Source of the DNA: Bacteroidota bacterium
GTDB lineage: Bacteria > Bacteroidota > Bacteroidia > Chitinophagales > Chitinophagaceae
Direction of reading: 5' to 3'
Length of the DNA stretch: 8,310 nucleotides
Assembly (NCBI GenBank): GCA_028877045.1
Contig: JAGWPQ010000050.1
Coordinates: 1-8,310, forward strand
Position 1 is the first letter of the stretch, and the number at the start of each line of letters is the position of its first letter. Of the stretch, positions 1 through 5,991 are shown one piece after another. The notes beneath the pieces were generated by a model. The model was not told the DNA's origin, made no database searches, and saw only the letters and a list, made by a program, of their open reading frames with translations. The position numbers and the translations under genes were made by a program.

Positions 1-59
1 AAGAAAAACTAAATCGTTGATAGTTTAAGCAGAGTTGCATTTTATTAGTTGAAGTGACT

Positions 60-90
60 AATTCGTGTAATTCTCTAAAATTCGTGTAAT
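60..90. repeat. Two direct copies of a 12-bp intergenic motif
   Basis: The 12-mer AATTCGTGTAAT occurs exactly at 60-71 and again at 79-90, giving a 19-base period with 7 bases between copies. It lies in AT-rich non-coding sequence just upstream of a rightward terminator. Similar ATTCGTG-containing strings are, from memory, common between genes in Bacteroidota, but that is recall and not tested. No reading frame through 1-105 is convincing: all three plus frames reach a stop within the first 28 bases, so this stretch is probably the 3' untranslated end of a gene outside the window. Confidence 0.6.
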
Positions 91-105
91 AAAAAAATAA
101 AAATT

Positions 106-138
106 AAAGGATAGCAGCGAAAGTTGTTATCCTTTTTT
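106..138 (+). terminator. Rho-independent terminator, rightward, GAAA tetraloop
   Basis: Bases 106-118 pair with 123-135 to give a 13-bp stem closed by a GAAA loop at 119-122, followed by a run of T (133-138). In the plus-strand RNA every position pairs, two of them as G-U. In the minus-strand RNA those two become A-C mismatches, so the hairpin is built mainly for rightward transcription and implies a plus-strand gene ending left of the window. The T run reaches into the recJ stop codon (137-139). Leftward recJ transcripts could still use a weakened version, because T-rich sequence also follows on that strand. Confidence 0.85.
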
Positions 139-1834
139 ATTCACTTAACCTCAAATCAATCATTTTCAATTGCAGATTCTTTTCGCCATTCCATTCATTC
201 ATGTCCAGCGTAAAAACAATGTCGAGTGGTTTTTGCATTTGTAAAAGATGAAATTTGTCGGCCATATTAAAACCAATTCCTGTAAAAGAAATTTTATTTT
301 GGCGAACTGAAAAACGAATATGCTGTTCTTTTACAATTTTAGAGAATCCGGTATCCATCACTTTTTTTGCAATAAAAACAGGCCGCATATTTTCGGGACC
401 AAAAGGTTCCATTTGTGTGAGTATATTATAAAATGCCGGTGTTAATTCACTGAAAGAAATTTCTGCATCAATAATAATTTCGGGAATTAATAGATCGGGT
501 GTAATGGTTGCTGCCACAACGTTTTCGAATGCCATACTGAATGCTTCAACACTATCGATCGCTAAGGTCATGCCGGCAGCAGCAAAGTGCCCGCCATAAC
601 CAATCAAATGTTCGCGGCATGCATGAACGGCTTCATACAAATTAAATCCTGCAACACTTCTGGCGCTTCCTCCGACAAAATCACCACTTCTTGTTAAAAC
701 AATGGTGGGTCGGTAATAAGTTTCGATCAATCGGCTGGCAACAATTCCAACAACACCTTTATGCCAATGTTCTTTGTAAACAACAGTTGTTTTCCGGTTG
801 ATCAAATTTTCATTAGCTTCAATTATGGCCAATGCTTCTTCGGTGATATTGCTGTCGGCTTCTTTCCGGTCGGTATTATCACTGTGCAGCATCTCGGCAA
901 ATTCCATTGCTTTTTTTGCATCCTGTTCAATAAATAATTGCACGGCTTTTTTTGCATCATCCATTCTTCCTGCAGCATTTACACGTGGTGCAATAATAAA
1001 TACCAAATTATTGAGAAACATTTCTTTTTGTATAGAAGCCAGCTGCATCAGGGCTTTGATGCCGGGACAGGGATTTTCGTTCACTTTTTTTAACCCGTAA
1101 AAAGCCAATGTTCTGTTTTCGCCGGTGATGGGAACAATATCGGCCGCAATGGCTGTGGCGACCAGATCGAGATAATTCAGATAACGGGTTTCATCCAAAT
1201 TCAGTTCTTCGCTTAATGCCTGCATTAGTTTAAACCCAACACCGCAACCGCACAATTCTTTGAAAGGATAAGTACAATCTTTTTGTTTGGGATTTAATAT
1301 TGCAACTGCTTCAGGTAATTCATGATCGGGTAAGTGATGGTCGCAAACAATAAAATCGATGCCCAAAGTTTTTGCATACGCTATCAACTCAACACTTTTT
1401 ATGCCACAGTCGAGCGAGATAATTAAGCCAAAATTATTTTCTTTCGCAAAATCAATTCCTGTCTTGCTGATGCCGTAACCTTCGCGGTAACGGTGCGGAA
1501 TATAATAATCAACCGCGGGATACATTTTTTGCAGGAACTGAAACATGCTTGCCACGCTGGTTGTGCCGTCGACATCATAATCGCCATACACTAAAATTTT
1601 TTCTTTTTCACTTTTTGCAAGCAGAATCCGGTCAACGGCTTTTTGCATGTCTTTCATCAACCATGGCGAATGCAGATCGGTTAACTGCGGACGAAAGAAA
1701 TGTTTCGATTTTTCAAAATCATCCAAACCTCGCTGCACTAAAATTTTGCAGAGCGTTTTATTTATTTTCAGGGCTTCATGCAAAGCAGTTGCTTTCAATT
1801 CATCTGCCGGTAATATGTTCCATCTTTTCTGCAT
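137..1834 (-). CDS. recJ: Single-stranded-DNA-specific 5'-3' exonuclease RecJ
   Basis: RecJ degrades single-stranded DNA 5' to 3' in recombinational repair (RecF pathway) and mismatch repair, in the cytoplasm. The 565-residue protein shows the DHH-family metal-binding motifs in order: DYDVDG (85-90), LDCGIKS (141-147), DHH (165-167) and ADIVP (231-235). PRVNAAGR (283-290) follows, then the DHHA1 motifs GGSARS (388-393) and GYGGHFAAAG (412-421), and a C-terminal OB-like region that includes EPFGPENMRPVF (476-487). The length is normal for RecJ and no key residue is missing. I chose the ATG at 1834 (protein begins MQKRWNIL) over an in-frame TTG four codons upstream, since RecJ proteins typically begin close to this point. 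It lies 140 bases downstream of the polyprenyl synthase gene on the same strand and may be co-transcribed. The gap contains one copy of an intergenic repeat. Confidence 0.97.
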   Translation of the reverse strand: MQKRWNILPADELKATALHEALKINKTLCKILVQRGLDDFEKSKHFFRPQLTDLHSPWLMKDMQKAVDRILLAKSEKEKILVYGDYDVDGTTSVASMFQFLQKMYPAVDYYIPHRYREGYGISKTGIDFAKENNFGLIISLDCGIKSVELIAYAKTLGIDFIVCDHHLPDHELPEAVAILNPKQKDCTYPFKELCGCGVGFKLMQALSEELNLDETRYLNYLDLVATAIAADIVPITGENRTLAFYGLKKVNENPCPGIKALMQLASIQKEMFLNNLVFIIAPRVNAAGRMDDAKKAVQLFIEQDAKKAMEFAEMLHSDNTDRKEADSNITEEALAIIEANENLINRKTTVVYKEHWHKGVVGIVASRLIETYYRPTIVLTRSGDFVGGSARSVAGFNLYEAVHACREHLIGYGGHFAAAGMTLAIDSVEAFSMAFENVVAATITPDLLIPEIIIDAEISFSELTPAFYNILTQMEPFGPENMRPVFIAKKVMDTGFSKIVKEQHIRFSVRQNKISFTGIGFNMADKFHLLQMQKPLDIVFTLDMNEWNGEKNLQLKMIDLRLSE

Positions 1835-1848
1835 GAAAATGGTCAAAT

Positions 1849-1931
1849 ATTTTTTTATGAACCAAGCTGCATTACTGCTATGAAACTGCGGTTGCGTCGC
1901 ACACTTGTACAGTTAATTCTTTATTCAACAA
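1849..1931 (-). repeat. Dispersed intergenic element, copy A
   Basis: Read on the minus strand, this begins with TTGTTGAATAAAG (1931-1919), then 12 variable bases, then AAGTGTGCGACGCAAC (1906-1891). About 26 variable bases follow, and it ends AGCTTGGTTCATAAAAAAAT (1868-1849). The first two blocks recur at identical spacing in copy B (8032-8111), with 13/13 and 15/16 matches, and the 3' end is similar. The core contains the 9-bp odd palindrome TGCG-A-CGCA. It sits between co-directional genes, ending 14 bases before the recJ ATG, so it would form most of the recJ leader. It has no coding potential and no transposase. Function unknown. Confidence 0.75.
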
Positions 1932-1974
1932 GTTGAAGTTAGCAAAGCTTTTGTAAAAAAATGAATAATTTAAA

Positions 1975-2937
1975 TTAATAATTTCTGTCGGTAGTATATC
2001 GCACCAGCTCTTCTAATGCCTGCCGGTATTGCGTATCGGGGAATTGGTATAAAATAGCAAGCGCTTCATCCCGGTAGGCAAACATCTTTTCGGTGGCATA
2101 CGAAATACCTCCGGCCTTTTTCACTTCATCGATAACGAACTTTACTTTTTCTTTTTTTGTGTTCTCGTTCTTAACGATATAAATTATTTTTTTTCGTGTC
2201 GCAGCATCGCAATGATTCAAAGTATAAATCAAAGGAAGTGTTAATTTTTTTTCTTTGATATCGTTACCGGTTGGCTTGCCAATATCGGCATTGCCATAAT
2301 CAAACAGATCATCTTTTATTTGAAAAGCCATGCCCACATTTTCGCCAAAGAGTTTAATTTTTTCAACCAAAGCATCATCTTCAAAAGTAGAGACGGCACC
2401 TGAAGCGCAGGCCGATGCCAGCAGAGAGGCAGTTTTGCCTTTTATTATTTTGTAGTAAACATCTTCGCGAAGGTTAAGATTCCTTGATTTTTCCATTTGC
2501 AGCAGTTCGCCTTCGCTCATTTCTCTTACGGCTTCGGCCAGAATTTGCAAGATTTTGTATTCTTTTTTGTCGAGTGAAAGTAACAATGCTTTCATCAGCA
2601 TGTAATCGCCCACCAAAACGGCTATTTTATTTTTCCAGAGGGCGTTGATTGAAAAGAAACCCCTGCGTTCTTTGGCATCGTCAACCACATCATCATGAAC
2701 TAAAGAGGCAGTGTGTAAAAGTTCTACGATCGAGGCTGCACGGTATGAAGAGTCGTTTATATCGCCACCCAATCGGGCACAAAGCAAAACGAACATGGGG
2801 CGCAATTGTTTGCCTTTTCGCTTTACAATGTATTGCATGATTCTGTCGAGCAATGGCACCCTGCTTTTTACAGCATCGTGGAAATGTTGTTCAAAGTTTT
2901 TTAACTCATTGTTTATTACTTGTCGGGCTAACTTCAT
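1975..2937 (-). CDS. ispB: Polyprenyl diphosphate synthase, probably long-chain
   Basis: This enzyme condenses isopentenyl diphosphate onto an allylic primer to make an all-trans polyprenyl diphosphate, most likely the menaquinone side chain. The 320-residue protein carries the family landmarks: GKQLRP (42-47, substrate phosphate binding), the first Asp-rich motif DDVVD (82-86) followed by ERR, KGKTASL (166-172), FQIKDDLFD with the second Asp-rich motif DDLFD (209-213), and GKPTGND (220-226). The residues four and five before DDVVD are Ser and Ala. Small residues there leave the chain-elongation pocket open in this family, which argues for a long product; the exact length is not readable. I chose ATG 2937 (MKLARQ) over an in-frame TTG five codons upstream. 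It is divergent from the ompA-like gene and upstream of recJ on the same strand. The symbol is by family; hepT or ispA-type names are possible but less likely. Confidence 0.92.
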   Translation of the reverse strand: MKLARQVINNELKNFEQHFHDAVKSRVPLLDRIMQYIVKRKGKQLRPMFVLLCARLGGDINDSSYRAASIVELLHTASLVHDDVVDDAKERRGFFSINALWKNKIAVLVGDYMLMKALLLSLDKKEYKILQILAEAVREMSEGELLQMEKSRNLNLREDVYYKIIKGKTASLLASACASGAVSTFEDDALVEKIKLFGENVGMAFQIKDDLFDYGNADIGKPTGNDIKEKKLTLPLIYTLNHCDAATRKKIIYIVKNENTKKEKVKFVIDEVKKAGGISYATEKMFAYRDEALAILYQFPDTQYRQALEELVRYTTDRNY

Positions 2938-2986
2938 AATATTATGCCGCAATATAACAATCCCTGTACAATAATTTGAAAAGATG

Positions 2987-2994
2987 CAACGTTA
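2987..2994 (-). promoter_or_regulatory. Weak candidate -7 element for the polyprenyl synthase gene
   Basis: On the minus strand this reads TAACGTTG, one mismatch from the Bacteroidota -7 consensus TAnnTTTG. It would start transcription about 45 bases before the ATG at 2937. No well-spaced -33 TTTG was found, so this is tentative. The rest of 2938-3046 is AT-rich with no other recognised signal. Confidence 0.3.
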
Positions 2995-3046
2995 ATCCAT
3001 AAATCTTTGTCATTTTATCGCAAGGATTTTAGTTTTTTTTTATTAT

Positions 3047-3078
3047 TTTGATTTTTCACATCCTTTATGATATTTTTG
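3047..3078 (+). promoter_or_regulatory. Bacteroidota-type promoter of the OmpA-family gene
   Basis: TTTG at 3047-3050 and TATTTTTG at 3071-3078 match the -33 (TTTG) and -7 (TAnnTTTG) elements of the main Bacteroidota sigma factor, 20 bases apart, which is within the usual range. Transcription would begin near 3083-3085, leaving an AT-rich leader of about 43 bases before the ATG at 3127. No Shine-Dalgarno sequence is visible, as is usual in this phylum. Confidence 0.65.
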
Positions 3079-3126
3079 TATTGGTTTTTATCAAGTCAAA
3101 ACATTTTTTAATTTCAAATATTAGTT

Positions 3127-4596
3127 ATGGCAAGCAAAAAGTATGTTTTATTAATGGTATCTCTGATGTGTTTATTTCAAACAATCAGTTTTGCTCAAAC
3201 AAGTACAGATTGGGGTTGGGACTGGAAAGACAGTTCTAAAATTCCAACACAGAGAATTCCTCAGTACAATGAGTTTTTAAACAATCAGTATCCTTATCCT
3301 GCACAACCACGCGATCAATGGGAATTGGGCATTGGATTGGGTACACCAGCACTTTCCAATGAGTGGGGGAATGATTTTGGATTTGGTGCTAATCTGACTT
3401 TAAGAAAAGCATTAAACCACACATTTTCATTGCGTCCGTTTGTTGCCTATTACAGCAACAAGGGTAGTGGAATGGATGCAAATCCTGCTACTGTAGGAAA
3501 TCAGATTGCTTATAAAAACAATTCTTTTCATGTTGGGTTAGACGTATTAAGTTCTTTAAATACGGCCAGTTATTACAGAGGTAATCCTAAGGTTAATATT
3601 TATGCTATTACAGGTGTAGAATATTTTTCTACAAGCCTTCAGCAAAGTATTAACGGTGGTGCATACAGTTCCTTCAGCCACAGTGGCAACAATGGCATAG
3701 AAAACAACATAGGTTTAAATCTTGGTTTGGGTACTGCATTTAAAATATCAAATAAAGTAAACTTTGCTTTAGAAGTGAAAAATACCCTTACCAATAATGC
3801 TTATCTGAACACTTATTCAACTATTTACGGTAAATCAAACGATGCCTGGTGGTATTTTGGTGCCAAGTTGAATATTAATTTGGGCAATCCTGCTAAACGC
3901 GTTCAGCCATTATGGTGGATCAATCCTAATAACTATGCTTATAATGAGTTGAATGCTCCAAAGCATATGAAAATGCCAAAGGTTGTTTTACCTGATGCAG
4001 ATGGTGATGGCGTAACTGATCAATTTGATCTGGAACCAAATACACCTGCCGGTGCTCCTGTTGATAGCCACGGTGTATCAAAAGATACAGACGGAGATGG
4101 TGTTCCTGATTACAGAGATAAAGAACCATTGACTCCAAGAAACTGTTTCCCTGTTAATAATGACGGTATTGGAAATTGCCCAGAACCTGCATGCTGCAAA
4201 GAATTAAGAGACCAAATTTCTAATATGAAATTAGCCGCTGCAGAATGCACAATATCTGATTTGCCAAGCATTCATTTCAAGAGTGGTGCTAAATTGTCAA
4301 AAGATGCTGAAAAATTATTAGCTGCTGCCGCAACTAAGATAAAAGCAAATCCAAACTGCAAAGTAAAAGTTATTGGTCATCCAACTGCAAGTAAAGCTGC
4401 TCAGCAATTAAGCTATGAAAGAGTAAGTGCAGTGATCAAATATTTAGTTGAAAAAGAAGGTATCGCTGAAAGCAGATTCATCTTCAACTATGATGGCGGA
4501 AGCGGTGATGCAAGTACAATAGACCTTTTAGGTACAACTGAAGACGGTCCAAATACAGTGCCTGCTCCTCATCCAAATTTGAGAAGTAAAGGATAA
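3127..4596 (+). CDS. OmpA-family outer membrane protein with TSP3 repeats
   Basis: This is a predicted outer-membrane beta-barrel with a periplasmic OmpA-like domain, probably linking the outer membrane to the cell wall. The 489-residue protein has a Sec signal peptide (cut predicted after Ala23, before Gln). Residues ~60-255 are rich in alternating aromatic/polar strands and Gly (barrel). Two calcium-binding thrombospondin type 3 repeats, DADGDGVTD (290-298) and DTDGDGVPD (320-328), lie 30 residues apart. The OmpA C-terminal domain spans ~378-475. That domain keeps the family's HFKSGAKL start, GH (417-418) and the Arg of LSYER (432), but the usual GHTD is GHPT, so the Asp that normally contacts diaminopimelate is not in place. 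Six Cys cluster at 340, 351, 356, 357, 374 and 411. It is a single-gene unit with its own promoter and terminator. Frequent GGT/GCT codons suggest high expression. Confidence 0.9.
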   Translation: MASKKYVLLMVSLMCLFQTISFAQTSTDWGWDWKDSSKIPTQRIPQYNEFLNNQYPYPAQPRDQWELGIGLGTPALSNEWGNDFGFGANLTLRKALNHTFSLRPFVAYYSNKGSGMDANPATVGNQIAYKNNSFHVGLDVLSSLNTASYYRGNPKVNIYAITGVEYFSTSLQQSINGGAYSSFSHSGNNGIENNIGLNLGLGTAFKISNKVNFALEVKNTLTNNAYLNTYSTIYGKSNDAWWYFGAKLNINLGNPAKRVQPLWWINPNNYAYNELNAPKHMKMPKVVLPDADGDGVTDQFDLEPNTPAGAPVDSHGVSKDTDGDGVPDYRDKEPLTPRNCFPVNNDGIGNCPEPACCKELRDQISNMKLAAAECTISDLPSIHFKSGAKLSKDAEKLLAAAATKIKANPNCKVKVIGHPTASKAAQQLSYERVSAVIKYLVEKEGIAESRFIFNYDGGSGDASTIDLLGTTEDGPNTVPAPHPNLRSKG

Positions 4597-4623
4597 TCTT
4601 TCCTTAATTTGAAATAATAAAAT

Positions 4624-4655
4624 GAGCCCTGCCTTTATCGGCGGGGCTTCTTTTT
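4624..4655 (+). terminator. Rho-independent terminator after the OmpA-family gene
   Basis: GCCCTGCC (4626-4633) pairs with GGCGGGGC (4640-4647) through seven Watson-Crick pairs and one G-U. It is extended by an A-U and a G-U pair at the base and has a six-base loop. The T-rich stretch TTCTTTTT (4648-4655) follows directly. It lies 28 bases beyond the stop codon and separates the ompA-like gene from bamD. This GC-rich stem stands out in very AT-rich surroundings. Confidence 0.9.
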
Positions 4656-4720
4656 ATATTAATCTTAACTACAACTAACATGTTTGCATTAAATGAGTGT
4701 ATAAATTGCCCCGAAATAAC

Positions 4721-4728
4721 TACCTTTG
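4721..4728 (+). promoter_or_regulatory. -7 element of the bamD-rpoZ promoter
   Basis: TACCTTTG is a perfect match to the Bacteroidota -7 consensus TAnnTTTG. The expected start of transcription, about 5-7 bases on, falls at 4733-4735, only a few bases before the bamD ATG at 4738. The mRNA would therefore be leaderless or nearly so. No clean TTTG lies at the -33 position; the nearest TTG (4706-4708) is too close and the TTTG at 4683-4686 too far. Confidence 0.6.
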
Positions 4729-4737
4729 CGCACTTCT

Positions 4738-5592
4738 ATGAAGAAAGTTGTACTTTTTATCTTTTGTATAGTAACATTAACCTCATGCTTTCACAGGATT
4801 GGTAAAATATTTGCCAAAGGTCCGGGACATGCTTTTGGCAAGGTCATGAAAAGCAAGGATAATGAATATAGATATACGATGGGGGAACAATATTATGCTA
4901 ATAAAAAGTATAGTAATGCCCGTCAGTTGTTTGAAGATCTGTTTTCTTTTGTAAAAGGAACTCAGCGCTATGAGGATATGTATTACAAGGTAGCCTATTG
5001 CTATTTTTACGAGAAAGATTATTTGAATGCCGAGAATTTTTTTAAAACGTTTACCGAAACATTCCCCGGCAGCAATAAATCTGAAGAGTGCGAATATATG
5101 AGGGCATTTTGTTTTTATAAACAATCTCCAAAAGTTGATCTGGATCAAACAAATACAACTAAGGCGATATCTTTAATGCAGGCATTCATTAATACACATC
5201 CAAGTTCTCCGAGAATAAAAGATGCAAACGATATTATTGACAAAGGGCGCGAAAAATTAGAATTGAAAGAATATAATAATGCCGAACTTTATTATAACTT
5301 GGGGTATTATAAAGCATCGGCAATAGCATTTGGGAGTGTTTCTGAAGATTTCCCTGATTCTAAAAGGGCTGATGAATATAAATTACAGGTTATTAAATCG
5401 TATTTTAAATACGCTGAATTAAGCACTGAAGACAAACAGACCGAACGTTTTGAAAAAGTAATTTCTGAATGCAATGATTTTTCAGAAAGATTTACCGACA
5501 GCAAACTTTTGTCTGAAGTAACAAAATATAAAACGCAATCAACAACTTATCTTAAAAATTTAAAAAATGAGCAAACTAAGAAGGCACCTTAG
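4738..5592 (+). CDS. bamD: Outer membrane protein assembly factor BamD (lipoprotein)
   Basis: BamD is the essential lipoprotein of the BAM complex that folds beta-barrel proteins into the outer membrane, acting on its periplasmic face. The 284-residue protein starts with a lipoprotein signal: MKK, a hydrophobic stretch and the lipobox LTSC, with Cys17 as the lipidated residue. The rest is helical TPR-like repeats typical of the YfiO/BamD family: ~45-75 (YYANKKYSNARQLFEDL), ~82-112 (YFYEKDYLNAENFFKTF, ending FPGS), ~119-156, ~182-210 (ending FPDS) and ~220-255. Length is normal. The ATG at 4738 places the signal peptide correctly. An in-frame TTG at 4726 falls inside the -7 promoter element and cannot be the start. 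Its last 26 bases overlap the start of rpoZ in another frame, so the two are translated from one message. Confidence 0.93.
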   Translation: MKKVVLFIFCIVTLTSCFHRIGKIFAKGPGHAFGKVMKSKDNEYRYTMGEQYYANKKYSNARQLFEDLFSFVKGTQRYEDMYYKVAYCYFYEKDYLNAENFFKTFTETFPGSNKSEECEYMRAFCFYKQSPKVDLDQTNTTKAISLMQAFINTHPSSPRIKDANDIIDKGREKLELKEYNNAELYYNLGYYKASAIAFGSVSEDFPDSKRADEYKLQVIKSYFKYAELSTEDKQTERFEKVISECNDFSERFTDSKLLSEVTKYKTQSTTYLKNLKNEQTKKAP

Positions 5593-5911
5593 CGGCAATA
5601 CATCAAATGTAGTTGAAACGAAAAACCTTATTGACATTAAATCTCAGACAGGTAATTTGTACGAATCAATTGCAATTGTTGCCCGCCGCGCCAATCAAAT
5701 CAATATTTCTTTAAGAGAAGAATTGCATAATAAACTGGAGGAATTTGCAAGTCATACCGACAGTCTTGAAGAAATTCATGAAAATAAAGAGCAAATTGAA
5801 ATTTCAAAAGCATACGAGAAAATGCCTAATCCGGCAATTCTTGCAACTCAGGAATTTGCAGAAAATAAGATCTATTATCGCAAGAACAATGAAAACGATT
5901 TGTTCAGATAA
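5567..5911 (+). CDS. rpoZ: DNA-directed RNA polymerase omega subunit, Bacteroidota type
   Basis: Omega (the bacterial counterpart of Rpb6) helps assemble and stabilise RNA polymerase by binding beta-prime. The 114-residue protein has the two blocks typical of the Bacteroidota version: GNLYESIAIVARRANQI (29-45), which is the omega/Rpb6 core, and EQIEISKAYEKMPNPAIL (75-92). The latter runs into ATQEFAENKIYYRK (93-106). The Bacteroidota protein is longer than the ~90-residue enterobacterial one, with an acidic linker (58-77) between the blocks. The ATG at 5567 lies inside the end of bamD, a 26-base overlap implying translational coupling, and the bamD-rpoZ order is a known arrangement in this phylum. 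A strong terminator follows 25 bases after the stop. Confidence 0.93.
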   Translation: MSKLRRHLSGNTSNVVETKNLIDIKSQTGNLYESIAIVARRANQINISLREELHNKLEEFASHTDSLEEIHENKEQIEISKAYEKMPNPAILATQEFAENKIYYRKNNENDLFR

Positions 5912-5936
5912 ATATCATAACAAATTCAAAATAATG

Positions 5937-5967
5937 AAACGACAGTACCACTACTGTCGTTTTTTTT
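5937..5967 (+). terminator. Rho-independent terminator after rpoZ
   Basis: A perfect 11-bp stem (5937-5947 with 5952-5962) closed by a CCAC loop is followed by an uninterrupted run of eight T (5960-5967). It is the cleanest terminator in the window. It sits between rpoZ and the DUF4835 gene, only 24 bases before the latter's ATG, with no clear TAnnTTTG promoter in the remaining gap. Expression of the downstream genes therefore needs readthrough or an unrecognised promoter. Confidence 0.92.
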
Positions 5968-5991
5968 GTTACTTGCAGTAGAATAAAAAAT

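Noticed and set aside
1..105. Possible coding end of an upstream gene
   Set aside because: All three plus frames stop by base 28 and too few codons are left to recognise a product. The terminator at 106-138 implies such a gene, but its stop cannot be placed.
798..1100. Plus-strand open frame of about 100 codons opposite recJ
   Set aside because: It lies wholly antisense to a well-conserved recJ, has low-complexity Ala/Ser/Phe content typical of a reverse-complement frame, and has no promoter or family resemblance.
1549..1883. Two overlapping plus-strand open frames opposite the recJ 5' end
   Set aside because: Antisense to the conserved RecJ N-terminal region and to copy A of the intergenic element, mutually overlapping in different frames, and without recognisable protein features.
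1943..1953. Possible hairpin between the polyprenyl synthase gene and recJ
   Set aside because: AAAGCTTT is a self-complementary run with no loop and too short a stem to be a terminator, so readthrough into recJ remains possible.
3160..3174. Possible lipobox at Cys15 of the OmpA-family protein
   Set aside because: The preceding residues are Ser-Leu-Met; Met at -1 does not fit a lipobox, while Phe-Ala before Gln at 22-24 is a good signal peptidase I site.
3926..4138. Minus-strand open frame inside the OmpA-family gene
   Set aside because: It is the complement of the calcium-repeat coding region (GAT/GGT codons read backwards give His, Leu and Gln runs), not a gene.
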